Assembly: GCA_963785755.1 (NCBI GenBank) | Contig: CAWAXG010000002.1 | Location: 186,001-250,000 of the forward strand | Source: JACCXG01 sp963785755 | GTDB taxonomy: Bacteria; Acidobacteriota; Vicinamibacteria; Vicinamibacterales; 2-12-FULL-66-21 | Direction: 5' to 3' | Length of the DNA stretch: 64,000 nucleotides | In this document: positions 1 through 8,683 of the stretch, one piece after another | How the letters are laid out: the number at the start of each line of letters is the position of its first letter | How positions within the stretch are numbered: the stretch's first letter is position 1 | The notes under the pieces: model-generated | What the model saw: the letters and a program-made list of their open reading frames with translations, nothing else | Database searches by the model: none | What the model was told of the DNA's origin: nothing | Program-made: the position numbers and the translations under genes

Positions 1-1
1 G

Positions 2-331
2 CGCGCGATCACCGACATTCTCTGGACCGGCAGCCGCCGCGTCCGCGCGTGGCGCGGCGGCGACGTGCGGTTCGTCTACTACACCGTGCTGATGGTGGCG
101 GCGCTCTGGGGCATCGTCGCCCTGCGCCTGGCGCAGCCGATCATCCTGCTGCAGATTGCCGCGAACGTCGCCGGCGTGGTCTTCGTGGTGGCGACGCTTC
201 ACCTGTTGTACCTGAACACCAGGCTGCTGCCGCGTGAGCTGCGCCCCTCACGAGCCCGCTGCGCGGTGCTCGTCGCGATGTCAGCTTTCTATGGCTTTTT
301 CGTCATGCACTCGGTGCGGAGTGTGTTCTAA
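2..331 (+). CDS. Nramp-like divalent metal transporter, C-terminal part (cut by window edge)
   Basis: The reading frame is open from the left edge, so only about 109 C-terminal residues are visible. They begin with a basic loop (SRRVRAWRGGD), followed by hydrophobic helices (VYYTVLMVAALWGIVALRLA; IILLQIAANVAGVVFVVATL) and a last helix near the C terminus. Helix order and the phrase LLQIAANVAGVV resemble the C-terminal end of Nramp-family membrane transporters. A second Nramp-like gene lies about 1.2 kb downstream on the same strand, which supports the assignment. The GTG at 65 is internal, because the frame and homology continue upstream of it. Substrate is unknown; the metal-site helices lie outside the window. 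Confidence 0.6.
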   Translation, partial: RAITDILWTGSRRVRAWRGGDVRFVYYTVLMVAALWGIVALRLAQPIILLQIAANVAGVVFVVATLHLLYLNTRLLPRELRPSRARCAVLVAMSAFYGFFVMHSVRSVF

Positions 332-406
332 GCGGCGTTGGACCGCGTGACGTCGCTGCGGCGGGCCTGACGCGACGTCGAAGTGGCGGCGAGCGTTGAG
401 GAAGAG

Positions 407-650
407 GACACGAAACGCGGATTTGCGCTGATCTGAAGCGGTCGTGCACGCCGGCCGCGGCCGGCGTGTCGTGGACGGGAAACCGGGCCAATCACAAGCC
501 GGCGGAGACGGCGGGCCGGTTTGTGATTGGCCCGGTTTCCCGTCCACACCCGCGCGAAGCGCGGGCACGACCGCTTGGCGACCGCAGATTGGCGCGCTCG
601 CCGACATCGCAAGATCCGCGGTAGATCCGCGTCGTATCCGCGATTCGTGC
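407..650. repeat. Nested imperfect palindrome (MITE- or REP-like element)
   Basis: The gap between 332 and 689 contains no gene but a large palindrome. The innermost arms at 471-497 and 521-547 are a perfect 27-bp inverted repeat around a 23-bp loop. Next come 12-bp arms (436-447 and 565-576, AAGCGGTCGTGC and its complement), and outermost degenerate arms at about 407-434 and 623-650 built on ATCCGCG/CACGAA words. No ORF in it resembles a protein. It could be a non-autonomous mobile element or a strong hairpin between two genes that point towards each other. Confidence 0.75.
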
Positions 651-689
651 ATTCCAGCGATTCGCCAAACATCGCGTTCGCCGCGAGAT

Positions 690-1559
690 TCAAGACTTCT
701 TCAACAACCCACTCTCAGCAAGCCACTCCTCGAATCGCACGATCCAGGCGCCGACCGGGCGTTTGTTCGTCGTGCGCAGGCCGAAGCCGTGACCGCCGGT
801 GCTGTAAACGTGGAGCTCCGCCGGGACGCCCGCACGCTTGAAGCGCAGGTACACCTCCGCCAGGCCTTCCGAGATATCGGGCCGATCGTTGTAGGCGCAG
901 GCGAGGAATGCCGGCGGGGAATCCTTCGTCGGCTGGATGTCGCCGGAGCGGCCCGGATAGATCAGCGCCTGAAAGGCCGGCTTCGACGGCTGGCGCTCGA
1001 CGGGATCCGTCGCGGCGCTGTTGCCGGCGTCGAAGCGCGTGCTGATCTGGGAGACCAGCTCGCCGCCGGCGGAGAAGCCCATCGCCCCCAGCCGCGCCGC
1101 ATCGATGTTCCACTCCTGGGCCCGGCTGCGGATCAGCCGCATCGCGCGCTCCGCGTCCGCGAAGGACTCCACCTCGATCTTGTAGGTGGACCCTTCTTCG
1201 CGCGCGAGCCGGTGCTTCAGCACGAACGCCGCGATTCCGCGCTCCGCCAGCCACTCGCCCACGTTGTAGCCCTCATGCGTGATCGCGAGCATGCGATGGC
1301 CGCCGCCGGGAATCACGAGGATGGCCGCGCCGGTGGCCTTGTCCTTCGCCGGAAGGTACGGCGTAATGCTCGGGCTGTGGATGCTCGAGACGCGCTGCTC
1401 GCCGGTCTCGGAGACGACGACGGCCTCCTTCGCGGTCTTTCCTTCCGAGCCCGCCGGTACGCCTGGCCACAACGGAATCGACGGCGGGATCTCGGCCGCA
1501 ACAAGTAACGCGGACGCGAGAAGGGCAGCGAGGATAGAATTCGCGCTGTTCATCGGCAT
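690..1559 (-). CDS. Secreted alpha/beta hydrolase (esterase/lipase, BD-FAE-like)
   Basis: This 289-residue protein has an N-terminal signal peptide (about residues 1-22) and one alpha/beta-hydrolase domain. The oxyanion strand PGGGH is at 84-88, the nucleophile elbow GFSAGG places the catalytic Ser at 163, and the catalytic His is in GGHGFG at about 257; an Asp in AYNDRPD before it is the likely acid. This arrangement is typical of the BD-FAE/axe-type carbohydrate esterase and dienelactone-hydrolase-like group, often found with acetylxylan esterases. It likely removes acyl groups from a small or sugar ester in the periplasm; the true substrate cannot be read from the sequence. The gene is divergent from the Nramp-like gene starting 6 bp away, so the two share a very short promoter region. 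Confidence 0.85.
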   Translation of the reverse strand: MPMNSANSILAALLASALLVAAEIPPSIPLWPGVPAGSEGKTAKEAVVVSETGEQRVSSIHSPSITPYLPAKDKATGAAILVIPGGGHRMLAITHEGYNVGEWLAERGIAAFVLKHRLAREEGSTYKIEVESFADAERAMRLIRSRAQEWNIDAARLGAMGFSAGGELVSQISTRFDAGNSAATDPVERQPSKPAFQALIYPGRSGDIQPTKDSPPAFLACAYNDRPDISEGLAEVYLRFKRAGVPAELHVYSTGGHGFGLRTTNKRPVGAWIVRFEEWLAESGLLKKS

Positions 1560-1565
1560 CTCCTC

Positions 1566-2864
1566 ATGACGACCCAGACCATCCCGCCCCGCGCCGCGCC
1601 CGTCGTGCCGAGCTCCATCATGGAGTATCTGCGCTCGTTCGGTCCCGGCATCGTCATCGTGCTGACGTGGCTGGGCGCCGGGGATGTCGTCGACATGGGC
1701 ACGGCCGGAGCGAACTACGGCTACGCACTCCTCTGGGTCTTCGTGGTCGCGATTCTATTCCGGTTCCTGTTCGTTTCGCTCATCGCCCGCTATCAGCTCT
1801 GCAATCAGCATGGCGAAGGGGTGGTCGACGGCCTCGTCCGTCTGCATCCGGCGTACGCGCCGGTGCTGTTCTTCGCCGCGGTAGTAATGAGCCACGTCTA
1901 CGGGTCCTACATGACGCGCGGCATCGGCGAGGTGTGCCGCAACATGTTCGGGTTCGGCGCGATCTGGCAATGGGCGGTGGTGTCGAACCTGGTCGCCGCA
2001 TACCTGGTCTTCCGCCCGAGCTACCGCGCGCTCGAAGGCATCTTCATGTTCTTCCTGGCGATGCTGTCGATCTCGTTTCTCGGCAGCGCGATCTGGGTCG
2101 GCTTCAATCCCGGCGACGTCGCGCGCGGTCTGGTCAGGGTGGAGATGCCGGGACAACAGGGGGCGTACGACCCGTGGCACGTATCGCTGGCGATGATCGG
2201 CGCCGTCGGCGGGTCGCTGATGAACCTGGTCTATCCGTACTTCCTCGACGCCAAAGGATGGCGCGGCCCGCAATACCGCCGCGTGCAGACCTACGATCTG
2301 CTGCTCGGGATCGCCGTGATGCTCGTGCTCAATCTGGCGGTCTGGGTGCTCGGCGCGGAACTGCTGTTCCCGGACAAGCAGATCGAGCATCTGGAAGATC
2401 TCCCGAACCTCCTCAGCGTCACCCTTGGCGAATCCGGCCGGTTGCTGTTCTACGCGGGGATCTTCGCGGCCATCTACACGTCGATCATCGGGCACGCGGC
2501 CGGACTCGGCGCGCTCGGCACGCACGCGTGGCTGCGCTGGCGCGGCGCCCCGGTCCCGAGCGGCATGGACTTCCGCGGACATCCCTGCTACCGGTGGATT
2601 GCGTTCGCCTGCCTCGCCACGCCCCTCATCTGGACCCTGCCCGGCATGCCCGGATTCGTGGCGTTGACGCTGACCGCCAACGGCGCGCAGGTGATCCTGC
2701 TGCCGATGCTGGCCGGCGGCCTGTGGTGGATCACCGCGAGCGAACGCCTGATCGGCCGCGCCCACAAGAATCGCTGGTGGGAGAACGCGCTCATGGCGCT
2801 GCTGTTCGCGTTGGCCTCGTATTTCGCGGTGCAGGCCGTGAGGAATCTGGTGAGCCAATGGTAG
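1566..2864 (+). CDS. Nramp-family membrane transporter with altered metal site
   Basis: A 432-residue polytopic membrane protein with about 11 hydrophobic helices. It begins the Nramp core with FGPGIVIVLTWLGAGDVVD at about residues 25-43. Canonical Nramp proteins have DPGN in helix 1; here the aligned segment reads GAGD (37-40), so the metal-binding Asp and Asn are not in their usual places. Helix 6 normally carries MPH; here it reads SLMNLVYP (about 217-224), keeping the Met but losing the His. The fold assignment is from overall helix pattern and TM1/TM6 context. The changed site suggests a cation preference other than Mn/Fe, or a degenerate Nramp relative; the sequence does not say which. 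It is the second Nramp-like gene in the first 3 kb. Confidence 0.75.
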   Translation: MTTQTIPPRAAPVVPSSIMEYLRSFGPGIVIVLTWLGAGDVVDMGTAGANYGYALLWVFVVAILFRFLFVSLIARYQLCNQHGEGVVDGLVRLHPAYAPVLFFAAVVMSHVYGSYMTRGIGEVCRNMFGFGAIWQWAVVSNLVAAYLVFRPSYRALEGIFMFFLAMLSISFLGSAIWVGFNPGDVARGLVRVEMPGQQGAYDPWHVSLAMIGAVGGSLMNLVYPYFLDAKGWRGPQYRRVQTYDLLLGIAVMLVLNLAVWVLGAELLFPDKQIEHLEDLPNLLSVTLGESGRLLFYAGIFAAIYTSIIGHAAGLGALGTHAWLRWRGAPVPSGMDFRGHPCYRWIAFACLATPLIWTLPGMPGFVALTLTANGAQVILLPMLAGGLWWITASERLIGRAHKNRWWENALMALLFALASYFAVQAVRNLVSQW

Positions 2865-2887
2865 AGACATGGAGCGCTGGCGCTGGT

Positions 2888-3178
2888 GTCGTGACCAGTG
2901 ATCGGTGATCGGGGACCGAGCCACCTTCGAGGTTGATCCCCGATCCCGGATCACCGATGGCCGATCACCGATCACGAGGTGAATACCGAAGAATGGCGGC
3001 CAGCCAAGTCACCCGCCCACCTTCCCCCGATCCCCGATCGCCCCAATCCTGTCCCGATCGCCGCTCACCGTCCCGATCCGTCACCATTCCTATCCCGAAG
3101 ACCCGCCCGAGTCCCGAGTCCCGAATCCCCGATCCCGAACATGCCTGTCCCGGTTGCCATGTCCCCGTTGCCTGTCCT
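2888..3178. repeat. Heptamer-repeat element, GATCGGT/GAGTCCC family, copy 1
   Basis: The whole gap between the Nramp-like gene and the ADOP stop codon is short-period repeat. It starts with units of GATCGGT, turns round at about 2,920, and continues as the complement (GATCACC, GATCCCC). A non-repeat core at about 2970-3026 follows (GAATACCGAAGAATGGCGGC), then GATCCCC and GAGTCCC units run to the ADOP stop. The core recurs at about 56076-56132 in an element that also abuts an ADOP stop codon. No ORF here looks real. Confidence 0.85.
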
Positions 3179-3180
3179 CG

Positions 3181-5601
3181 TCACCGCTTTCCGAGCGCCG
3201 CGAGCGGCGAGATTCGCGCGGCCTTGCGGGCCGGGATGTATGTCGCCAGGAGAGCAGCGATGACGAGCACGATCGGCGCCAGGGAGAACGTCAGCGGATC
3301 GAGGCCGTGGACGTCGAACAACAGGCTCTCGACCGCCCGCCCGGCAAAGACGGCGGCGACCAGACCCAGGCCGAGGCCGATGAGGGCCAGCTGCGCGCCC
3401 TGCCAGACGACCATCGCGATGACGCGATTCGGGGACGCGCCGACGGCCATGCGCACCCCGATCTCCGGGATTCGCTGCGTGACGGTATACGCCATCACGC
3501 CGTAGACGCCGACCGCCGCGAGCGCGACCGCGACGCCCGCGAAAATGACGATCAGCAGCATCTGCAGACGCGGCTGCGCGACGGTTCCCGCAATCGACGA
3601 CTCCATCGTCCGCACGTTTACGAGCGGCTGATTGGGGTCGGTCTCGCGCACGATCGATCGCACGGCAGCGGCGAGGTTGAGCGGATCGGCGGTCGTGCGC
3701 ACGACCAGGGCGAGATTCAGGTAAAGCTCGCCGAGCACCGGATGCGCGAACTGCGTGTACGGCATGAACATCTCGGGTTTCGAGCCGGCGACGAACGACT
3801 GCTTCGTGTCGCCGACGACGCCCACGACCTCCATCGCCGGCACGTCTGATGGCTCGGTGCCGAGCTGCACGAGCTGGCCGATCGGGTCCAGGCCCGGAAA
3901 GAACTGGTGCGCCATCGCCTCGTTGATGACGAGGACGGCCTGGGCGCCGTCGCGGTCCTGAGCCGTCAGCAGGCGTCCGCGGCCGAGCGGCACGCCGAGC
4001 GTGGAGAAATACTCGGGCGTGACCGCACGCAACCCGGCCATGACGTAGTCGTCCGGCCCTTTCGGAGGAAACGCCGCGCGATTGAAGTGAACCGACATTC
4101 CTGGTCCGGCCATCGGTAGTGACGTGGTGATCCCGGCGCTCTGGACGGCCGGCAGCTGCCGCAGCCGCTCCAGGATCCGATCGACGGCGGCGTTGCGCAC
4201 GAGACTGTCCTGGTACCGCAGCGGCGACAGCGGCAGGTTCACGACGAGGAGGTTCTCGGGGTTGAAGCCCGGAGACACCGACGTAAGGGTCGCGAAGCTG
4301 CGAAGGAGCAGCCCCGCGCCAACCAGCAGCACCAGGGCCAGGCCCACTTCGACGATGACGAGCGTCGCGCGCGCGCGGCGATGCTCGACCGTGCCGGCGC
4401 CGCTTCTGCCCTCTTCGTTGAGCGACCGCCGGACATCGAACCGCATCGCCTGAATGGCCGGAACCAGTCCGAACACGAGTCCGGTGAGAATCGACAGACC
4501 GGCCGTGAAGATGGCGACCGGCCAGGCAATCGCGATGTTCTGGGCCCGCGGCAAACCGGCGACGGCGGCGCCGGTGAAGAACGAGACGCCCCATGCGGCG
4601 ACCAGCACGCCCGCGAGGCCGCCGATACACGCCAGCACGACGCTCTCGACCAGCAGCTGCCGCACGATTCGTCCCCGGCCGGCCCCGAGCGCGACGCGAA
4701 CCGCGATCTCCTTCTGCCGCCCGACCGCGCGCGCGAGCAGCAGATTCGCGACGTTCGCGCACGCAATCAGCAGCACCAGCGTGACGGCGCCCAGCAGCAT
4801 CCGCAATGCCGGCCGGATGTTCTGGACCAGGAGATCATTGGCGCGCGTGACCGTCACGCGGACGTTCCGGTTCATCTCCGGCTGCTGCGCCTCGATCTGT
4901 CTCGCGATGCCGTCCATCTCGACGCGCGCATCCTCGATCGAGACGCCGTCTCTCAACCGCGCCATCGGATAGATCCCCGGATGCCAGCCGCGGTCCTCGG
5001 GCAGGGTCGCCGCCCATGGCCCGAACGGCAGATAGATATCGGCGGGTTGGAACAGCTCGAACCGGGCCGGCACGATGCCGACGACGGTATACGGCATGTT
5101 GTCGACCAGGAGCGGCCGGCCGACGGCTCCATCCGGATACTTGCGCCGCGCGAAGCCCGCGCTCAGGAGCGCGACCCCCTCGGCGCCCGGCCGATCGTCA
5201 GTCGCGCTGAAGCCTCTGCCGTGCTCGAGGGCCACCCCGAGCAGCGGCAGCAGATCCGGCGTAATCATCTTGGCCGGCAGGCGTTCGGGGTCGCCGGCAC
5301 CGGTCACGGTGACGTTGGTGGGACGAAATGCGGCCATCCCTGTGAACGATTTGGCGCGCCCCCGCCAGTCCTCGAAGTTGTAGCGGGTCACCGAGACGCC
5401 GGGAAACTGGGGAGTCTGCTCCATGAGCATGACGACCTCGTCCGGGCGGTCGTACGGCAGGGGTGCGAGCAGAATCGCGTTGAACACGGTGAAAACGGCT
5501 GTGTTCGCGCCGATGCCGAGCGCGAGCGTGGCCACCGCGACCGCGAAGAATCCCGGCCTTTTCAGCAGATTCCGAATCGCCAGCCGAATGTCATCCATCA
5601 A
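3181..5601 (-). CDS. ADOP-family (MacB/FtsX-like) permease
   Basis: An 806-residue inner-membrane protein with the duplicated layout of acidobacterial duplicated orphan permeases. It has an N-terminal membrane helix (AVAVATLALGIGANTAVFTV, about 20-39), a MacB-type periplasmic domain, an FtsX domain with three helices (about 260-390, LLLARAVGRQKEIAVRVALG), then a second periplasmic domain and a second FtsX domain (about 685-800, PEIGVRMAVGASPNRVIAMV). No ATP-binding subunit or partner is encoded nearby, which is typical of these orphan permeases, whose transported substrate is unknown. Unlike the pair at 50-56 kb it lacks the cytoplasmic N-terminal domain and has no PadR gene beside it. Confidence 0.92.
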   Translation of the reverse strand: MMDDIRLAIRNLLKRPGFFAVAVATLALGIGANTAVFTVFNAILLAPLPYDRPDEVVMLMEQTPQFPGVSVTRYNFEDWRGRAKSFTGMAAFRPTNVTVTGAGDPERLPAKMITPDLLPLLGVALEHGRGFSATDDRPGAEGVALLSAGFARRKYPDGAVGRPLLVDNMPYTVVGIVPARFELFQPADIYLPFGPWAATLPEDRGWHPGIYPMARLRDGVSIEDARVEMDGIARQIEAQQPEMNRNVRVTVTRANDLLVQNIRPALRMLLGAVTLVLLIACANVANLLLARAVGRQKEIAVRVALGAGRGRIVRQLLVESVVLACIGGLAGVLVAAWGVSFFTGAAVAGLPRAQNIAIAWPVAIFTAGLSILTGLVFGLVPAIQAMRFDVRRSLNEEGRSGAGTVEHRRARATLVIVEVGLALVLLVGAGLLLRSFATLTSVSPGFNPENLLVVNLPLSPLRYQDSLVRNAAVDRILERLRQLPAVQSAGITTSLPMAGPGMSVHFNRAAFPPKGPDDYVMAGLRAVTPEYFSTLGVPLGRGRLLTAQDRDGAQAVLVINEAMAHQFFPGLDPIGQLVQLGTEPSDVPAMEVVGVVGDTKQSFVAGSKPEMFMPYTQFAHPVLGELYLNLALVVRTTADPLNLAAAVRSIVRETDPNQPLVNVRTMESSIAGTVAQPRLQMLLIVIFAGVAVALAAVGVYGVMAYTVTQRIPEIGVRMAVGASPNRVIAMVVWQGAQLALIGLGLGLVAAVFAGRAVESLLFDVHGLDPLTFSLAPIVLVIAALLATYIPARKAARISPLAALGKR

Positions 5602-5714
5602 CCGTTAGTGTACGGGCAAAAAACACTGCACCTCGAGCGAGGCTGCGCCTAGACCATCGAGGGCTCCGCCTCGCTAGGCCGCATCGCTAAGTAACGCCGC
5701 GCTGGCGCGCGGAC

Positions 5715-5759
5715 GGCCTTGACCTGAAACGTGACTCAAAACTGAACGGGGTCAAGGCC
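5715..5759. other. Inverted repeat in 5602-5885 intergenic region
   Basis: The 284-bp gap upstream of the VOC gene holds a 10-bp perfect inverted repeat (GGCCTTGACC at 5715-5724 and its complement at 5750-5759), and a smaller CGCTTCGCG hairpin at about 5763-5784. It may be an attenuator, operator or relic of a repeat element. The rest of the gap should contain the promoter for the VOC gene and for the divergent ADOP gene, but I see no clear -35/-10 pair. Confidence 0.45.
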
Positions 5760-5885
5760 TCTCGCGAGAAGCGCCCGCTTCGCGGGATCTCAGAACTGCA
5801 TGCCTATGCAATAATCCGCGCGGCTTCCTCATATCAGGCGGCATCGGATTGGCGGCGCCGCCGCCCGCCGCGCAAGGAGTATCCA

Positions 5886-6446
5886 ATGGCCAAGAAGAAG
5901 ACTGGCGCGAAGAAGAAGGCAGTGGCGAAGGCTGCCAAGAAGGGGGCCGCGAAGAAGGTCGCGGCGAAGAAGAAGGTGTCCGCAGTCCCCGCGGGTTATC
6001 ACACGGTCACCCCGCATCTGGTGTGCCGGAACGCGTCCGGCGCGATTGACTTCTACAAGAAGGCGTTCGGCGCCAAGGAACGCTACCGGATGCTGGGACC
6101 GGACGGAAAAATCGCGCACGCCGAGATCACGATCGGCAACTCGATCGTGATGCTCGGTGACGAGTCGCCCCAGATGGGGGCGATCGCTCCGGAAACCCTC
6201 GGCGGCAGCCCGGTCAATGTTTTCCTCTATGTGCCGAACGTCGACAAGACGTACGCGCAGGCAGTCGGCGCCGGCGCCAAGCCCGACATGCCGCCAATGG
6301 ACATGTTCTGGGGCGACCGCTACGGCAAGCTGTCGGATCCCTTCGGCCACAAGTGGTCGATGGCGACGCACATCGAGGACGTGTCGCCCAAGGAAATGGC
6401 TCGCCGTGGCAAGGAGGCGATGGCGCAGCAGCCGGCGGGGGCTTAA
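5886..6446 (+). CDS. VOC-family (PhnB/glyoxalase-like) protein with lysine-rich N-terminal tail
   Basis: The 186-residue product has two parts. Residues 1 to about 33 are almost only Lys, Ala and Gly (repeats of AKKK and AAKK), like histone-H1-type tails in bacterial DNA-binding proteins. Residues 38-165 form a vicinal oxygen chelate domain of the PhnB type (TVTPHLVCRNASGAIDFYKK; DRYGKLSDPFGHKWSMATH). Proteins of this group are often annotated as glyoxalase or bleomycin-resistance relatives, and their reaction is usually unknown. The charged tail is not part of the family and may bind nucleic acid or polyanions. The start is supported by AAGGAGT just upstream (5874-5880). Confidence 0.85.
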   Translation: MAKKKTGAKKKAVAKAAKKGAAKKVAAKKKVSAVPAGYHTVTPHLVCRNASGAIDFYKKAFGAKERYRMLGPDGKIAHAEITIGNSIVMLGDESPQMGAIAPETLGGSPVNVFLYVPNVDKTYAQAVGAGAKPDMPPMDMFWGDRYGKLSDPFGHKWSMATHIEDVSPKEMARRGKEAMAQQPAGA

Positions 6447-6453
6447 ACGATCA

Positions 6454-6635
6454 CGTCGGTTCAGGGGTTCAGGGGTTCAAGGGTTCAGGGGTTCAAGGGT
6501 TCAGGGGTTCAAGGGTTCAGGGGTTCGAACTCTCGAACCGCTGAACCCGAACTATTGAACCTCTGAACCAGAATCCTGAACCGTGAACCTTGAACCCCCT
6601 TGAACACTTGAACCCTTGAACCCTTGAACCTACTG
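6454..6635. repeat. Octamer-repeat element, TTCARGGG family, copy 1 (inverted arms)
   Basis: Right after the VOC stop codon, units TTCAGGGG and TTCAAGGG repeat about nine times to about 6530. The arm then inverts (GAACCC..TGAACC) and runs to about 6630, ending 3-5 bp before the stop codon of the convergent gene. The arms could pair into a hairpin of about 80 bp per side with mismatches. The left edge CGTCGGTTCA matches the complement of the conserved edge GAACCGACG seen in other copies. It lies between convergent genes, where a terminator would be expected. Confidence 0.85.
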
Positions 6636-6637
6636 AA

Positions 6638-8440
6638 TCACCGATCCCACGGAAACGAAACCCTCGGTCGATTAGCGTAACGTCGCGTGATGAGCGTAAG
6701 CGTCGCGCCCGCGCCTGGCGCGAGTTGCACGGTGAATTCCGGCGCGTTCACCTGCACGCGGCGGCCGTTCCACTCCACGGCTTCAATCTGATGCTCGGCG
6801 TAGGCGCCGCCCTGGACGATCACGGTGCGCGGACGCGTGGACCCGACGTTGACCAGCGTGACGGACGTGCGCCGGTCGGCAAGCTCTGAGACCAGGGCGG
6901 CGACGTCCTCGGGAATGCCGGCGCGGCGGCGCTCCGGATCGAAGTAGCGGACGCGCGCGTTGAGCAATCCGCCCTCGCGGCCGGGCACGAGCGCGCCGAA
7001 CATCAAGCGCACCATGGCATCCGTCGCGGCCGGGTTGAGGTCGAGCATGTTGTCGGCCAGGCGCTTGTCCGGGCGCGAGTTGTCGGCGCGGATCGCAGCG
7101 ATCCGCTTCGGGATCGTCTCGAGATCCCGCTGCAGCGCCGTCTCCGGGTAGCTCGCGTTCCGCCCCTCGAGGAATTCAACCCACGGATTCGCCCCGACGC
7201 GTTCGCGATCGGCGGGACGCATCGACCAGTACCACACCTCGAGCGTGCCCACGTTCCACGGCGTCCGCTGCCATCCGTACCAGCCATCGGCGCCGAACAT
7301 CGTCGGATACTCCTTGCGACCGTCCACTGTGCGCGCGTTCGCGTTGACGGCGTCGATCATGGCGCGCCAGGCGTCGACGTATTTCTGATCGCCGGTCACG
7401 AGCAGCGCGTTGCTGAATCCCACGAGCGCCCGCGGGATGCGATTGCGATCTTCGCGGCGTCCGTTGACTGGATTGATCGGGCTGAATCCCCAGCCGTAGG
7501 CATTGCCCCACCAACGCTTCTCCGGCCCGCCGATGCTGCCGTCGAGATCGACGAAGCTCGGGATGATGCCGCCGTTCTGCTTCATGCGGGCGAGCCACGC
7601 GTCCATGTAGTCGGCGATCCAGCGCCGGTACTTCGCGTCGCCGGTCGCCATGAACGCGTTGGTCGGCAGCGTCGTCGCCACGAGATTCAGGAAATGGTCG
7701 CCGACCACGTCGGTGTATTCGCGGTAGTGATCGAGAAACTGCTGGTAGCTGTTCTCGCCGTGGAGGGCGACGAACCCGGTGGTATCGAAGGGATCGCCGA
7801 CCCAGTCGAGCGCCGTGGCCTTCCGCAGCAGCGGACCCTTGCTGCCGTTGATCATCGAGCGGATCAGTTTCTTCTGCGGGTCGTAGTTGGGCGCCGACGG
7901 ATCCTCTCCCATGTAGAGGCCGGCAAAGCGGCGCACCCGATCGAGATACTCCGGCCGCGCCGGCGCCGAGAGCGCCATGCGGTTGAAGAGCTGCAGCCCC
8001 TCGCCGTGGTGCATCCAGTCCGACTGCGCCGAGTACTCCTTCACGTACATGCCGTCGCGCCCGGCAGGCACCTCGGTCGTCTTCGCCTCGGAGTACTGGC
8101 GAACCATCCCTTCATGGGCCTTGAGGTAGAGCTGAAGGATCTCGTCGTCCGCGCCCAGCGCGTGCAGCTCGGGCCAGCGGTTGAAATTCTCGAACGCGTC
8201 GTCAGGCCCGTCGTTCGCGCCCCAGCGAAGGAAGCACTGCACGTAGCCGCGGGAGTCGTAGTACTTGGTGAAGAACTCGCGGCAGGCCGGCACCTGCTCG
8301 GCGAGCAGCCGGCGTTCGAGCACGGCCCACGCGGGCGCCGCCATGGGCGTGTCGATCTCAATCGTCGCGGGCGCCGGTGCGATGAGCGGCGCGGCTGCGA
8401 CGAGTGCGGCACGAAAGACCAGCGCAGGATCACGAGTCAC
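6638..8440 (-). CDS. Secreted protein of unknown function, (alpha/alpha)-barrel-like
   Basis: I do not recognise a named family. The protein is about 600 residues with a signal peptide if translation starts at the GTG at 8440 (MTRDPALVFRAALVAAAPLI, ending in APA). The frame is open to an ATG at 8503, but that extension is encoded by TTGGGAG-type repeat DNA and is unlikely to be real. The body is Trp/Tyr-rich with many helices (YGWQRTPWNVGTLEVWYWSM; WIADYMDAWLARMKQNGG), resembling secreted glycosidase or lyase (alpha/alpha) toroids, and the last 100 residues look like a beta-sandwich (TSVTLVNVGSTRPRTVIVQG). A role in polysaccharide breakdown is plausible but only inferred. Confidence 0.75.
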   Translation of the reverse strand: MTRDPALVFRAALVAAAPLIAPAPATIEIDTPMAAPAWAVLERRLLAEQVPACREFFTKYYDSRGYVQCFLRWGANDGPDDAFENFNRWPELHALGADDEILQLYLKAHEGMVRQYSEAKTTEVPAGRDGMYVKEYSAQSDWMHHGEGLQLFNRMALSAPARPEYLDRVRRFAGLYMGEDPSAPNYDPQKKLIRSMINGSKGPLLRKATALDWVGDPFDTTGFVALHGENSYQQFLDHYREYTDVVGDHFLNLVATTLPTNAFMATGDAKYRRWIADYMDAWLARMKQNGGIIPSFVDLDGSIGGPEKRWWGNAYGWGFSPINPVNGRREDRNRIPRALVGFSNALLVTGDQKYVDAWRAMIDAVNANARTVDGRKEYPTMFGADGWYGWQRTPWNVGTLEVWYWSMRPADRERVGANPWVEFLEGRNASYPETALQRDLETIPKRIAAIRADNSRPDKRLADNMLDLNPAATDAMVRLMFGALVPGREGGLLNARVRYFDPERRRAGIPEDVAALVSELADRRTSVTLVNVGSTRPRTVIVQGGAYAEHQIEAVEWNGRRVQVNAPEFTVQLAPGAGATLTLITRRYANRPRVSFPWDR

Positions 8441-8472
8441 CTCGCGACATGGAGAGCGGGGTGATCGTAGAC

Positions 8473-8636
8473 CACCTGACAACTCCCAACTTCCAACTGC
8501 CAACTCCCAAGGAGCCGCTCGTACCGAGAGCGTTGGGTGGAAACCGTAACAGATGGGTAGGTTCTGGCGACTCTCACCCGGCTGGTACGAACTCTCCTTT
8601 GGGAGTTGGGAGTTGGAGATTGGGAGTTGGAGCGAT
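8473..8636. repeat. Heptamer-repeat element, TTGGGAG family, copy 1
   Basis: Two arms flank an 80-bp spacer. The left arm (about 8473-8515) reads CAACTCCCAACTTCCAACTG and the right arm (about 8597-8634) is its degenerate complement with units TTGGGAG. The element sits between the divergent unknown secreted protein and the RidA gene, where promoters for both should be, so it may influence their expression. Confidence 0.8.
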
Positions 8637-8683
8637 ATCCTCTCGCCACAGAACCCTAACCGTTCTCAACGGAGGCCTTACCG

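Noticed and set aside
6454..6635. CRISPR array
   Set aside because: Units are 7-8 bp with no unique spacers of regular length and no cas genes in the window; the array also inverts on itself.
8441..8503. N-terminal extension of the 6638-8440 protein
   Set aside because: Encoded by TTGGGAG repeat DNA; the downstream GTG gives a proper signal peptide.
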